Below the pieces are notes generated by a model. That model was given only the letters and a program-made list of their open reading frames with translations. It was not told the origin of the DNA and ran no database searches. DNA of 64,000 nt from Branchiostoma floridae (taxonomy: Eukaryota > Chordata > Leptocardii > Amphioxiformes > Branchiostomatidae). A program made the position numbers and the translations under genes. The stretch covers positions 7,536,707 to 7,600,706 of the forward strand of contig NC_049997.1 of the NCBI RefSeq assembly GCF_000003815.2, written 5' to 3'. Positions 34,124 through 47,949 of this stretch are shown piece after piece; within the stretch, counting starts at the first letter, position 1; every line of letters starts with the position of its first letter.

Positions 34124-34353
34124 GCACTCTGGGATAGCACTGTTGCATGATGGAAGGACACAGCTAACAAGTGCATGCTGGGAGCTCGGGTGTTTCGCCT
34201 TCTCTGCATGGGTGAAGGATTCTGGGAAGCGTAGCTTTGCATGATGGGTAGTGGGGCATGCTGGTAGTGCCTTCTGAAGCACATAGATCTCTCTATCCTC
34301 CTTCTTCCACTGGTGATTACTAAAGCTAATACTTCGCAATTGTACATAATCAC

Positions 34354-34359
34354 AATAAA
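34354..34359 (+). terminator. Polyadenylation signal of the EPS8-family gene
   Basis: AATAAA lies 231 bp after the TGA of the distal last exon. Confidence 0.7.
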
Positions 34360-37300
34360 AGGACTATATATGTATACATTCTGGTGTTATCAATTGCTGT
34401 AATCTGGGCCATTCTAACAAATTTGATGGTTCCAAATGACGTAAACACAACATTTATTGGGTTTGCTTCTCTGAGTTTTGATATTAGGCAAAAGACATTA
34501 CAGGAACTGTAATTGCTGTATATTATGATGTCACAAGACTATGCAAAGTATGGTAGATGACCAAAATCATGATTAAATGAACATCAAATTATCCTGAATG
34601 GCCCATGGAAGACCTTTTGTATTTTGGTCATGTTTTTTCTCCAGTTAGGACAAGGAGGAACATCAGGGAAAGACTAGTACATGAAGCCTGATGAAGAGAC
34701 TAGTGTCACAAAGCAATGGGATATTTTACTGGAATAAATCAGCAAATCATTTAGCAGGCAGGTTTACAGATGTACATGTAGCTACAGTAACTCTAGAATC
34801 TGAACATAATAAAATGTACATATTCATAACGCTGTCATATATCTTGAACTCTTTTGGAGCAGATGATAAAGTCAAATGCTGTCTTCTCATTGACGAAGAC
34901 TTCATTGTACGCTCTATCTATAACAGTGAAGGGTGATCCGATTTGTATATGTGGGTAGTTTTTGTCAGTTTTTACGGGATATATTTACATGGTAATTGAT
35001 CGAATGAAAGCTTTCTTTGACCAATCAAGAATGATGGCATATCAGTGACATTGTACTTACTATACTTCTCAACGCATATCTCCATAGATATGTGGTTCAA
35101 TAAACGGTTGTACTAACAATAGAGTGGATTTATTCAAGTGATTTATACAATGATTAATCAGAGTGAAACTGCTGCAAGACAACCAATGAAAAGGGTTCAC
35201 GCAGCAAAAAGTTATTAAGTAATTGTTCAAATTGTAACTTTGTTGTTTTTTAACTTTAAAAACTAGCCATAGAGCCCATGCATTGGTTGGAACATATTTC
35301 TCAAAAATGATTATTGCCATAATCCTGTAATAAATTGGATAATTGTCATGATTTTTCATAAAATGTGGTATCAATGTGTGTAAACCATCCTAGTCATCCC
35401 TGCAACCAAGTGCAAGCATCCGTTTGTTGTTGGCATGTACTTAAAAATATGGGGTAACCCGTTCATAAGAGGGAGGTACAGCATCCTTTTATGCTGTGTC
35501 TCAATGTCAAAGTGCTAGCATAAAAACAGGGATGGATTTGATTGTTTAAACTCATTGAAATGGATACAGAAAGATGTATAGGATTGGTATTACACAATTT
35601 GTTTCTTATTAATTTTTTTACAATTAATAATCATTGTCTCTTAAACTTACACAGTATGATATTGCAATTATGGTGATGGGTCGACAAGATTTATACTAAA
35701 AGCAAATCGTGCTATAAGAAAAATATATATGTATATTATATAGTTATTATATATTTCAATTATGATTGTACATAATGGTCGCATTATGTAACATGAATGT
35801 GATGCAAGCTTGGATCTATAAACACAGAATGACAGTTGCCTTTATCTTTACATGGGAAATGCAGCCGGGAAAGTTTGCCTTTCTGCCGTAAATTATCAAG
35901 ACAGAAACAGTAGCAACGTCAGGCGTTTGTCGAAAGTTTGCCGTTTTGGAGTGCTGTTTGGGTCGGTCTTCTTGCTAACATGTAGGATTTGGGAAATTTG
36001 AAGCATAAAGTACATGTACCTTTGTAGATGGCCAGTATAACTGTTAGAACCTCCAGTTTGTATCATTTGAAAAGAATCGAACTGAGAAAGAACCTATGTA
36101 CAGAAAGCACTTGTGAACTAAAGCACAATTGAGTACTTGAATACGGGATCGGTACGGATGTAGAAGGGTTGATGATGATCTGAATCAGATTATCAAATGT
36201 CTCGCAAGCTGTACAGTATTATCAATGACTGTAGACAAGACGATCATTGTACAAAAAAAGATGATCGAATTGATAGTGACGTCAGTGAAGTAGTAAATGA
36301 TAACCGCTTGCAACCTTCAAAATTTTCACCTTGCAGTCCGAAAACATGGTCATTTTCATTTCAAAGCTCCTTCAGTACAATGTAGTTGTTTTTTTTTCCC
36401 AAAGATTTTGTACGTTTCTGGCAAATATAGAAATTTACCATACAATGGATGAGAACGTTTTGGGAGATTTAAAAGGTCTGTTTCATGACTTGTTGATCAA
36501 CATTTTATTCAGATGTCAATGTCACAGAATTTTGTATCGAAGGACTACGAATAGTCCGTTTTGAATTATCACTCAAGATTGCTGCAGAATGGGCCATTTC
36601 AAGCCATGTCCATATGTATGTATCTTTCTTTACATATTGAGAACCCATCAAAGAGGGCTTGAAAACGTGACTTGAAGGTCAACATTGTCATTTGTATCAA
36701 CTACGTTCTCGTAAGCGATATAACTACTTATCTCTTGTTCAAAATACATTACAATATGGCATTCATATCAACATTTATGAAGTAATGGTACATGCTCTTG
36801 AATTTTCTCGTGTATGATCGTGTACCCTTCGTCCAACTATTGTTTCGAATCCAAGCTTTATTTGTTTAAACATCATATACGCTTATTGTGTTAAATTTTG
36901 CTTGATAACTGAATATTATGTAATCCTGTAGAAAAAATCATACTGTTGATATAGCCAGGTAGTTCTCAATACTTGAAATAAACTATTCTTCTGAACACAA
37001 GTGTTACTTTTTTAAGCTACCAGATACTGTAGAGTTTGGTCTTGATAGTATCAAAACTACATTTGTATTGATACAAATCTCTTTGCTAGTTTGTTAAAAA
37101 AAACATGATACAAGTAATGCCATGCCATACAATACAACCTTCTTATTCTACAGGCTAAAGTGTCCAAGAAAAAGCAGGAAAGTACAGACCGGTCTCGTTT
37201 GTCCCCATTCATATATGTATTTTGGAAGGTCGAAACTTCACTGTAACACCTCATGGAAGACACTTCGGTCTTCACTAAGTTTCAATAACACGTAATGTAG

Positions 37301-38401
37301 CTTATGGGAAACAAATTGCTGTCCAGACCATTTTCAATTCTTCTCCTTTTTAACACAAACATACTATATATTAACATTGCATTGCTGTCTTTACATCAAC
37401 TTTTCGATAGGCCTTACAAGATATTGGCCAACGGCACGTAGTTGATGGTTCATAAATACATAATAAAGTGATACTCCAACGGGACTGTACTGCATAGCTT
37501 AGTATTGTCATACATGATAATTGTAGATACAGTCTATCTTGAGTTCTGAAAATCAATTTGATCAAAACGTTGCCAGTTCTTTTTTTATATATAAAACAGA
37601 TCCCTTCGAGTATCGTTCACAGAGTAACCGTTAACATTATTTTGATATCGTAATAAAAGCGTCTTGTGCGCACACAAATACTCCAATTCAGAGACAGCAA
37701 GTAGCTTCTTCTTTTGACATCCTAGATTTTGGAAAAGCTTCAGGATGATACCGCTAGAAGTGCAATGCGGCTTCGCTACGGTTTGCTTTTTCAGCCAAGT
37801 TCCAACGGAACAATAACAATAACGGTTGTTATTATTCAAGTAGCTGCGTGCATATGTACATGTATACAATGAGAGCCGTAAAAAAACTTGCTCTCATCAT
37901 GGAGATAAAATACAGACAAAAATGCAAAACTTATTACGAAACGAATGTAAGACCTGTTTTTCCAAGAACAAATAGCCCTTGTTTTGAAAAAAAAAATGTA
38001 TAAGGGCATTCGTTGTACATGAAATGCTGAGGAACAAGCTTTAGGTAAGCAAACGTTTTCTACATATCACATACACATACATAATATATTTATAACACGT
38101 ATGACTTTCGCTCATAAGTAATAAAAGACTTCAAACATACTCAGCCCGATTTCTCTTGCAGTTTACATTGAGCATCTTCGTCTTCTGAAGTTTGTAATTT
38201 CTAAAGCAAGTGACATTATAACACTTCCACCCTGTGGCTTATTTCATAGAAAATACATTTGCCAATCTTGCTTTAATTTGTGTAGTAGTGAACATTTGAT
38301 GTTAGGGCAGTCTTTGTCATATGAGAACACTTATAACAGTGATCAAATTACTTTCATTTACGATGTCTGATATTGAGTGTTCCCATCGAGATGCACTTGC
38401 C
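34360..38401. other. Intergenic region, nothing recognised
   Basis: AT-rich sequence between the end of the EPS8-family gene and the 3' end of the minus-strand TAZ-A gene. Short open frames (for example 36197-36385) have no splice support or recognisable family. Confidence 0.6.
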
Positions 38402-41400
38402 TCAATTTTCTACAGGTAGTCTGCTGTAATATTTCATTTTCTCCATAGTGATGCTGCACAGCCAACGTGAAGGCGTCCTTACATCTTCTGAACGGACCAG
38501 GAAGTTGATTTGTCCGCAGAATGGGATCCTGCAGGGCTTCGGGCTCCGTCCACACTGGGCATTTCTCACGTGCATTGCGAATGCTGTGTACAACATGAAA
38601 ATAGCTGACTGAGTGTATGATACTATCATTAGCTAGGTCTCATCTCAGAGGCCTTGATGTCTAGTAAACATCATACTTTGCATCAAAAAAAGACTTGGAA
38701 AGATCGCAAAAGGGAGAGGAAAGTACATGTAAATGTTAATTCACATGATTAACGTAATCCTCGCAGCTAGAGTTTGTGTCTTTAGATTAAGTTTTCGAAA
38801 TAAAACTACCCAAAAGTCTATCAAACGGATCATGAGTTTAGGTAAATGTAGATTTACCTCTGGTCAGGAATTGTTTCTGGGGACATGTGACGACGTTACA
38901 CGTGTCAAGCGCATGGGACATCAACGCGTCCATGGTGTCACAGGGAAGACATTCGACATCAACGCAGCCCCATCGCAGATGTCTGTAGTAGATGACGAAC
39001 ATCATCTCCAAGATGTAGGGGTAGGCGTTAGCTCTGAAAGGCTGGTTGCAATCCTGTATTGGAGTGTTATTATAAGTACAGTTAGATTTTCCAACCGACT
39101 AGTTTCTTTGTATGGTGTAACTAGATACTATACATACGAGCACAAAAGAACATACGGAAAATAAAGGCAAATAAACTAGGACAGTTTTAAGAAAGAATAT
39201 GTGTGATCTACAATGTATTCAACCCTGGGTATTCGGGCCTCATGTGGAATGATTATCATCTAAGTTACTGTTAGACTTCCAGTTGCTATCAAGGAGGCTA
39301 TACAACCTTGTTTCTACTCATAGCAAGCATTCTATTCTTTGCTGTGACTCGTGAAACAAAAATGTCTTCTGATTATTACTTCGCCTTGAAGGACAGATAT
39401 GTAGGATACTAATACAAGATAATGTTCGTCTCACCAGTCATAATCATGATATGAATTATTACGTGTACCTTTGAAGCAGGCCACAGGACCTGTAGTATCT
39501 GCTGTGCCCTTTCTGGTCGCACGGGAAGGGGCGTCAACTGGAGTCAAAGGCAACCAATAGTGATCACTACAAACAAAAATAAAAACTAGAAAGGTAAGCC
39601 ACCAAGCACGATCTAGCCTGACAAACTACTGCTCTGTTCATTCTTGCTCAGACATTCTGGATAATCACCAACACCTAACACCTCCCCTTTTTCCTAGCTG
39701 CCAGTTGCTTTATTATGTAATCAATACCACAGGGTGTCTGATACACCTCCAGTAACCATGGTGACAGCCGTCTGGATCAGGTCATTGACTTTGTTTGGAG
39801 AAGAATCAGCGAAACCAATATGTTTCCCTTCTGTGGGGGGAAACATTAATAAGCACAATTGCTTGTTTACGCATTTGACCAATACAATTACACAAACACC
39901 AAGACTTGCTTTGCCAGAGAATTTTGGTGTCAGTTCGCTGGGTATACCGTATCAGATATGAAAAATATTTTATTAAGTATAGGCTAGCAACCCGTCCCTG
40001 TGCAATAAATACATCCTGCTACAGAAACAGCAATGGAACTTGCTGCTACTTGTTTACATGCCACCAGGCACTGCAAGGTCAACAGCAACAACATCAGCTA
40101 TTAGCTGTAGTATCGATGATTAAAGTCTATATTTACCTCCCTGCCAGAAATCCCCTGTAGGATTCTCTCCAGCACGTCGGCCACCAGGAGTCTTTCTGGT
40201 CTTGTCAGCCGGTCCCCTCTGTGGCCATCTTCGGCGATCAGTTGGTTCTGTGGAAATATCTTAAAGTTATTACAAGCGAACATTTTTGCAACCACTGAAA
40301 CACATTTTAGCTTGATCTTTAATGACAACTATACTCACCGGCGTACCAGAATGTCTCAGTAACTTTACTGAAATGATATTTACCTACCTATCACACTGGT
40401 GCCGTCTATGTTGTTAATAGATGTGCACTTTGGGCATATAAACATGTGTATCACCATGAAAGACGATGGTGACGGGTAAAAAAAATTTTATACCTGTAAG
40501 GAAACTTTCAAAATCATTTCACTGAACTTTGCATTGAAGACGTCATTATTTTTAAACATAAATAATGACCGTAACAAATATAACAAAGATAATTGTTATT
40601 TGTCTGGACAGGAAATAAGTAACAACATGCTTTTGTGTAGAGTCGGCACGAATAATAGACCTTGTATGGCCTCCTTCTGCCAATATTGACCATGGTAAAA
40701 TCCTAATAGTAATAATAGACCACCCATTCACTTATGTAACAAGGCAAACTAACTACAGTCGTGCCTTATCGATCGGCCTGGGAACCATTGGGTCCTCCTC
40801 CATGATCAGGACGAGAGGCACGCCGATGTACCGGTTGACCTCCCGGCATGTCAGCACGATAGCAGTCTTCCCATCGACTGTGCGACTGGAGGTGACATTA
40901 GTTGAGATGATTAACCTCAATGACTACAAATGTATATACAAACCATGTGCCTAAAATCCTGTCTTTGTGTTGAAGAATTCGTATCTACAAATACATGTTT
41001 ACATGCACATGTAGTGTGAAATTAAAACCCGCTTCTGTGACTCAGAAAAACAGACCCCACCACCTTTACCTCCCGGAACCTTAATAACAATGGTGACTTA
41101 TTTGCCCTTGAAACAGGGTTGGACTTCATATTCTATAATTAGATAAGGAATTGTGCAAATACTGCACCTTTTAACATTTCAATATTTGCTACATATGAAA
41201 ACACTGCATTCCCCAACACAGGTAGGTCGTAAGTTCGGTTCCCAGTCAAGTCATACAAGCGACTTTAAAATGGTACACACTGCTTTCTCTACCTAGCACA
41301 CTACATTTGGGAAATAGTATGGTACTTGAACACACAGACCACTTTCAGTGCTAGCCCCGTTGCCTCAATCTTTCCCATTGTAACAGGCAATTGACATCCA

Positions 41401-42468
41401 TGAGACAGTCATGCGACCTTTAACTGAATTAACAATGCCAAAATGACACAGACATTTGAGCTATGCGAACATTGTGTCTGGGTTGGATGACTTTATGCAT
41501 AAACCCATGAAACAGCCATGATTTAAGACTAGTTGAAATCCAATCCCTCACTATGTCCCCTCATAAAAGCATGATATTTTCTTGTTGTAATAAAGCATGT
41601 TGCACACTTCTTAGTACTTACTATTTCTTCAAGTTCCTAATGTTTGTGCTGATATGTCCACGGCTATCCAAAACCAGTCGGAGCAAACTTCTGTCAACCG
41701 CCTTCCTGGTCTTGTGATCAAGACTGCCAATATGACAAAACCACAAAATTATTGTCCACCATAAGTTTATGTCTGTCCATTTCTGCTTGTATCTAGTGCC
41801 TAGCACAACAGTTACTGTAACATCAAATGGCACCAGTTGTGCAAACATAGCATCAATATCCTCAACAAATTCTCATGAAATAACATTTTTGTAATTTTGC
41901 TTTTATACTAACATTCCAATAAGGCAAGTTGGTCTTATAATTATATGGCCTATTTTACGAGGTAATCGCATGCTATCATAATGGATACAAGTAGGCCTTT
42001 ATCAAAGACTTGGCGTAAAACTCATGTCATTCGGTGTATTTTGATACTCGACACAATGACCAATAGAATATACCCCCAGAATGTAATCATTATAATAGTA
42101 TTGATCTTGCAGTGGTAAGGTACAAGTACCTGTGTTACGAACGTACAGTGGAATCAAAAGTAAATACATTTGTTTACGGCATATTTATACGACAACCATT
42201 ACGACAACAATCAAGTAAAATGTAAAATAATGTTATAGACTTACTCTTCTCGGGTCAGTAGTCTTTGTGGTGTCGACCTCAGGTCTTCTAAGCTGTACGG
42301 TCTTAGTTTGTACATGCATATCGTCTGCTGCCCGAAAGGGTGAGAAAATTTCCTCCTCCATTGGTCTTGGGGTGTCCGTGAAGAAACCGGCACACAAAGT
42401 GCCTTGTTGTCGTTGAGCATTGAAACTATCAATACCCTATCTCCCGTGGGACTTTCACTTGCATCCAT
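38402..42468 (-). CDS. TAZ-A: TAZ-type zinc-finger protein with an unrecognised N-terminal region, 330 aa
   Basis: Minus-strand coding exons in order: 42468-42245, 41723-41622, 40885-40765, 40247-40137, 39537-39469, 39041-38858, 38583-38402 (stop TGA). Total 993 nt, phases 2,2,0,0,0,1. The first exon begins right after an acceptor (GTTGTAG then AT then ATG), implying a 5' UTR intron. Residues 1-209 match no family I know, but clearly match TAZ-B. Residues 230-293 fit TAZ zinc sites: H230-C235-C240-C243, H252-C257-C262 with Phe267 where a fourth ligand is expected, and H275-C281-C288-C293 with the CRIPFC end typical of TAZ (CPVPFC in p300/CBP). Intron 3 appears to use a GC donor at 40764-40763. 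TAZ domains usually bind transcription-factor activation peptides; the role here is unknown. Confidence 0.85.
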
Positions 42469-43960
42469 ATCTACAACAGAAGTGATTTTTTTAGATCAGT
42501 TGCCGAAGAGCAGACAAAATAGGTTCACCCGAAGAAAAGAAAATGGCGTCAATTTTTAGGATATCAATTTACATATATAAAGCAGCTTAGTACCCTGGGT
42601 TTAAAGTGTGAAGTATTCACCGTAATTAAGTTAAAACAGACCATTTCGAGGCAATGTGATTTAAATCGCTATCCATGAAAATCACACCAGAAAACCTGGC
42701 TCAATTTGAAGTAAACAACGCAACCGGCAACTCGCTGGCAAAACTTCTAAGCAACAGGTTTACGCAATACGTAACTGACCTGCATGTCAGTGGCGCCATG
42801 TTGCTTCTCTTACAAACTTAGATATTTTTACGTTAACATCAAGCTTTTGCCAAAACAGTCCGCAAAGCCGTAAATTAGATTTGCTATTTTTCATGTTAAC
42901 ATGCAGAAGGCAGCCTCTAGACCGTAAGAAGGTTCATTCTAAAAAAAAATAAAAACTCATTTGGGACAACCGATTTCTGTGAACTTCAAACCGACAAATG
43001 TGTCTTAGAGTGATTGTAAAGCTTAATAAACCACCGGTGCAGTTAGCTAAAATTTCATTTATCAACACTCTTGGTTTGGCGGTAAGCACTCTGTTCTGTC
43101 AGGCTACTCTGTCTTTCTTGAAATTTTATCTGGACTATTGTTTACCTTAGTTCCTTTAACTGGCGAACGGTTGCATCCATGGCCAATGTTGAAGAAACAT
43201 CTTCCGAAATCTTACAAAATGCAGCTAAAATACACAACTAGATATCTTCTATCTCTCGCAAGAATAGATGTGGGTGCGACGATGCCTAAAGTACGGTGCA
43301 ACTGCGCTGAAATGGCGCGAATTAAACCCCAGGTTCGTGAACAAAATAGTGCCACCCCACACAATGCACAGGAGTGAAAACAACTGCGTCACGTCAGAGT
43401 CATTGATTAGGTATCGATACTGATAGTTTGCAAAACAAATTCACAAAAGCCAAGATGAACGCAAGATACATCAATTTCCGCATTTATTGTATGTATTTTA
43501 CTTTTTATTAATTATGGAATTGTCATTAAAAAATGTAGTTTGACCTTTGACAGACATCCCGTGACTCGGGATAGTTGAACCTGTAATACGAGATTGTTTA
43601 CACCTGTCACCGACACTGTATAAACAAGACTGTAAATGCCTCAGGTGCTACGTCAACAGTGACCTATTCCAAACGTAAAGAACGTATTAAAATCTTTTAA
43701 ACTGTGCTTTAATTTCAATGTTCACATGAATTTTCCTTTACCCTTTAATTAATAACATTTGTTGTCTTTCTGACCGCAAAGATGTTCTGAAAAGGAATGA
43801 TAGATTTATTCCGTGATGACTAAGTACATAGAGTCGCCATCTTGAACAAACTAAGCACGTCTAAACAGGCTGTCAAGGTCGAAAGGTCCATTTTGTCCAG
43901 TGTTTTCCAAGCGCCATTAAACCTATCAGCAGGGACTGAAAAAAATAAGGCACTGTCAAC
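42469..43960. promoter_or_regulatory. Divergent intergenic region between TAZ-A and TNFR-A
   Basis: About 1.5 kb separates the two opposite start codons. It should contain 5' untranslated exons of TAZ-A and promoters for both genes. No TATA box was assigned. The arrangement is repeated at 52845-54499. Confidence 0.55.
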
Positions 43961-46900
43961 ATGAGAGGAATGAAAACAGCCCCTGTCTGGATGCAAATCT
44001 TATTTGTGAGTATGACAACATAATTTGTAGATAAAAAGATATTTCAAAGCCTTAAACGTGTTGCTTTGGCCATATTTCTTATTCCCTTATTGTGCTTTAG
44101 ATCTCCTTAAGTAAGGTGCGTTAATGACTTCAAATTCTGTGTGATGAATGTCAGACCCCCCAGAACGTACCTTGACCATGTAATTTTCCTTTATATTGTT
44201 CAGATAGAGTTGGAGATAAGGCGCTTTCCAAACAACATGTTTTATTTTTGTGTCTCATGTTGTAGATTGCATTCGTTGGCAGGGTCAGAACACGTGAAGA
44301 GCCTCCACTATGTCCAGCAGGTATACCGACTTAATGCTAACTATGTTACATCAGGTTTACCTGTTAGAAAAGATATTTTAGAATTGTAGTGTACCTTGGT
44401 TTGGGTGTGTCGCATACTATCGCAAGTAACCATCAGTTCTGCAAACCAGTTCCGTAAATGTAGCATTATCGTATATCAAACTCTCTTTCTGGACAGTGAT
44501 TCAACTGTTGAAATTAACATTGACTGACAAGAAAATTGTCCCCATAGAAATAGATAATGAACTACATTGTACTTATCATACCCCGCCCCTACCCCTACCC
44601 CACCCCCCTTAACCGATTAACCACCACTAGGTGTATTAGTACACAAGCTGGATGCCTATATAGCTGTGGAAAGGCTATAAAAGACAACTGTATTGTGTAT
44701 ACTGTCTGGATGTAAGTCAAAAGCACTAAGTACGCTTTATATGTGTATCTCGTCGTATTTCAGGCATGTACATGGACCAAAAAGAAGGTTGTGTATCATG
44801 CCCAGTGGGGACATATTCGCCTGTACCAAACACATTCACGAGGTGTTTACAACACACACAGTGTGATGTACAAAATATGATTTCATCACTTGGCACTGCT
44901 ACACATGACACCGTGTGTAGGTGTCTTCATGGGTACCATTGGGATGATGCAACAGAGACCTGTACCCGGAATCTGTACTGCCCCCCTGGGGAAGGAATCG
45001 TCGATGGTGGTAAGATAAGCATGTTTCTATCCATACATATACATAACAACGTAAAAACTTTTATTCTATTTTTAGAAATACTTCTAGCTATGACATTTCT
45101 AGCTGTTAAAAGTGTTTATCATGCCAGTCTGCTACTATACGTACTACTACGTATACTGTCAGCCAGTCTATTCAGTCAAATAGTATACTGCTGCTGTATA
45201 CAGCCACACAGTAATGCAGCACCGTGGTTTAGGCTGACATACAGTTATAGTATGCATTGTGTTTTCCTCCGTAGGTCAAGCGTGCACAGCATGCATCAAC
45301 GGCACATACAGCGACGAACTGTCAAATACTGAGCCATGTATCCCATGGACAGAGTAAGTAGGACAGATAAAGTCTATTATTCATTTTTTTCGTAGAACAC
45401 CGTAGCAGTTTATATGTTGTAGATATCTGGGGTCGCAAAAGAAATATTGGCACCCGCATGGATTAAATTATACTTTATCTATCACTACATAATTTGTAAA
45501 AGCTACTGTTGGTGGGTGCCAAAAGTAACATACAAGTAGTTCTCAGTTTGTTACTGACCTTACTTGATGTTGTTCTCAGCAGAACCATCTATGCTTCGGG
45601 GCTTCACCGCTTTGTCTATACATATGTCTTCAGTCATTATAGGAATCTCTGATCTACAAACTTTACGAAATGTATTGAGAAAATTTGTCTTGTGTTTTCA
45701 GCTGTAGTGACTTCGGATGGACAGTCATCTCAGAGGGTACATCAAAGAGTGATCGGGTGTGTTCCGGCCTAAATAGAACAGTTGAACCTACCACAACGAA
45801 CCCTGCCGTCGCTGGAAATCAACTAAGCTCTAAAGGTGATACTCTAGAATGCTCACAATATTTCGTGCGTTTATCCTTGACGACTGTTCAATAGCAAAGA
45901 AATCTTAGGCTAAGGAAAGAAAAAATAGCCAAACAAATGCCGTCAGCTTAATCGTAAGGTTATCATCAAATTATGGAATAGCTCAGAGAACCAAAAGAAG
46001 TTGTTTGTATTTCATTGTATGTCATTTACACTAATTTGATATTGACGTTCTTAAATACTACTTAGATAAAGAAGAGGCCATGGAGAGGCAGATGTCGACT
46101 CCCTCTACGCCGAGCACAATGGGAGTTAGCATTATCGTGTTGTCTTCTGTTTCCACTTTGGGCATCTGCATTCTCCTATCCTGGAAGGGATACAAGCATT
46201 GTGCACGGAAGAGACAAGTACCGGAAGTACTGTTAACCGATCATACAGCTGAAGAAGGTAAGAGCGACACTATTGTCTGCCTGTTGCTATACACAGCCTA
46301 GCCCTCAACGTCTTGTTAATAGTGATCTAAAGATCGTTAAAAGAACTGTACAAATTGTATGTTTGCTCGCAAGGACCTATATTATTACCAGGTGGACCAG
46401 TTATGATACGTTGCAAACATATTCAATACACTTTTGAATATTTTCTCTCATTATGCTATTGGATGCTTGGTGATGCTCTTACAAATACATTACAATGAAT
46501 ATCATATGTCTGAACCATTTTCATTAGCAATATTGGTGAACGAAGCTCCTGTTGACAAAATTGAGGAGTCTGTCGAATGTGAGGATGATAGTCTACACAC
46601 ACATCCAAAAGAAAAAGAGGTACGTCAAAAGATGTGATATCCTTGCATAGATACGACGAAAATAGTTTTGTGCCATACATTCTGAATGTAAGTTTGAGAC
46701 ATGAGGACTTTAGAATTTCCATAAAATGGAGGAGATATTTCATCATTTTGTCATGCGAAATATTTCTGTTATGACGGTTGACAGTTCGATATTTTTATGC
46801 TGAAATTGTAGAACGATTCGCCTATCATCGGGTACTATAATCTTGAACTATCTATTAATTGAGTAATATTCATTAATCGCTCCAGCATAAAATATGTTGA

Positions 46901-47949
46901 TGGTGTGTCTAAGCTAACGCCAATTTCTTCTTGCAGTGTTTTTCAGCTTGTGACGAACACTCAGATAGCCAAAGACTTCTAGATCCAACAAGTGATACAC
47001 GTCCCCAATGCCCAGACTCTGGCTATGAGGTGAGTATTGAACTTGTTGCTTACGTCAGTCTATGGTAGCTAAATGTCACTTGAGTAAACAACTGAAAATA
47101 TAAAGCGTTGAAATCGAAGTTAGTTTGATATTGTAAGTAATATGATATCGGATTTGGCATTATGATTGCGAGTTGTTATGTCATAGTTCGTTTCATGTAC
47201 ATTTTGTTTCAAATGTGCAGAATACGGGCTGTGAAGGTCTAGAAGACGAGGGACCAGCCACTGAAAGTGAAAACCACAGGGAGCGATCAACTGCCCAAGT
47301 GATCCCTCAGGTTTACACTGTGGACAGCACAGTTTCCCCTGTTGCTTCTACCGCGGCATCATCTGTGCAGACGTCTCCATCAAGCTTGGACTATCGAGAA
47401 GGGGCACAGAGGTTTGTCCTAGGAGTCTATTCTGATGGTAAGGATCACAAACACAAATTCACATGCAGATACATATCGTTGTGGCATAAGAAATTACAGC
47501 AAGGTACACTTTGGCACAGTTGTCCAATATTTTTTTGTCAATCGTATGTCCTAGTAAAATAGGGTTCTAAACTGGGGGCAAACAAATAAGATTCAGTAAA
47601 TCACAATAAGTGATGCATTCATATTGAGAATTGAGCTGGTCTAGATCTGATCTGTTTTGTTTTGTTTACAGCTCTGACGGTCGAAGTTGTGGAATATCTT
47701 GCGACAGAACTTGGAGAAGACTGGAAATATGTAGCCCCTAACTTAGGTCTAAAGCAGCACGAGATCGACCAAATTATCAATGAACATAGAGATGACATAA
47801 AACAGCAAATCTTTGCCATGCTTTGCAATTGGGAACAGGACAAAACAGGCGACGCTACAATTTCGGATATGAAGGAGACACTTTTGACGTGCAATAGACT
47901 TGAACTGTTAAGCCGCCTGCAGACCTTAAATGGCCATGCTGTGACATAG
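43961..47949 (+). CDS. TNFR-A: TNF-receptor-superfamily member with death domain, 476 aa
   Basis: Exons 43961-44005, 44266-44320, 44764-45009, 45275-45353, 45702-45835, 46066-46257, 46528-46619, 46937-47029, 47221-47437 and 47672-47949 (stop TAG) total 1431 nt with consistent phases. Residues 1-24 look like a signal peptide (MRGMKTAPVWMQILFIAFVG). Cysteine-rich repeats follow, with patterns such as CVSCPVGTYSPVPNTFTRC and CxCxxGYHWDDATETC. A Thr/Pro stalk leads to one transmembrane segment at about residues 205-226. The tail is acidic, then Ser/Thr-rich, and ends in a death domain (from about residue 385) with GEDWKYVAPNLGL and MLCNWEQDKTGDATI. Death receptors recruit death-domain adaptors for apoptosis or NF-kB signalling. 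The ligand is unknown, and no specific vertebrate orthologue is assigned. Confidence 0.93.

Noticed and set aside
34058-34353. Minus-strand frames opposite the EPS8 3' end
   Set aside because: Antisense shadows of the last exon and 3' UTR; no family match or splice sites.
36197-36385. 62-codon frame in the EPS8 to TAZ-A interval
   Set aside because: No conserved motif, no splice signals; length is within chance for AT-rich DNA.
38358-38555. Alternative reading of the last TAZ-A exon (KCPVWTEPEALQ)
   Set aside because: Wrong phase for the preceding exon; the phase-correct frame gives the expected zinc ligands and the CRIPFC end.
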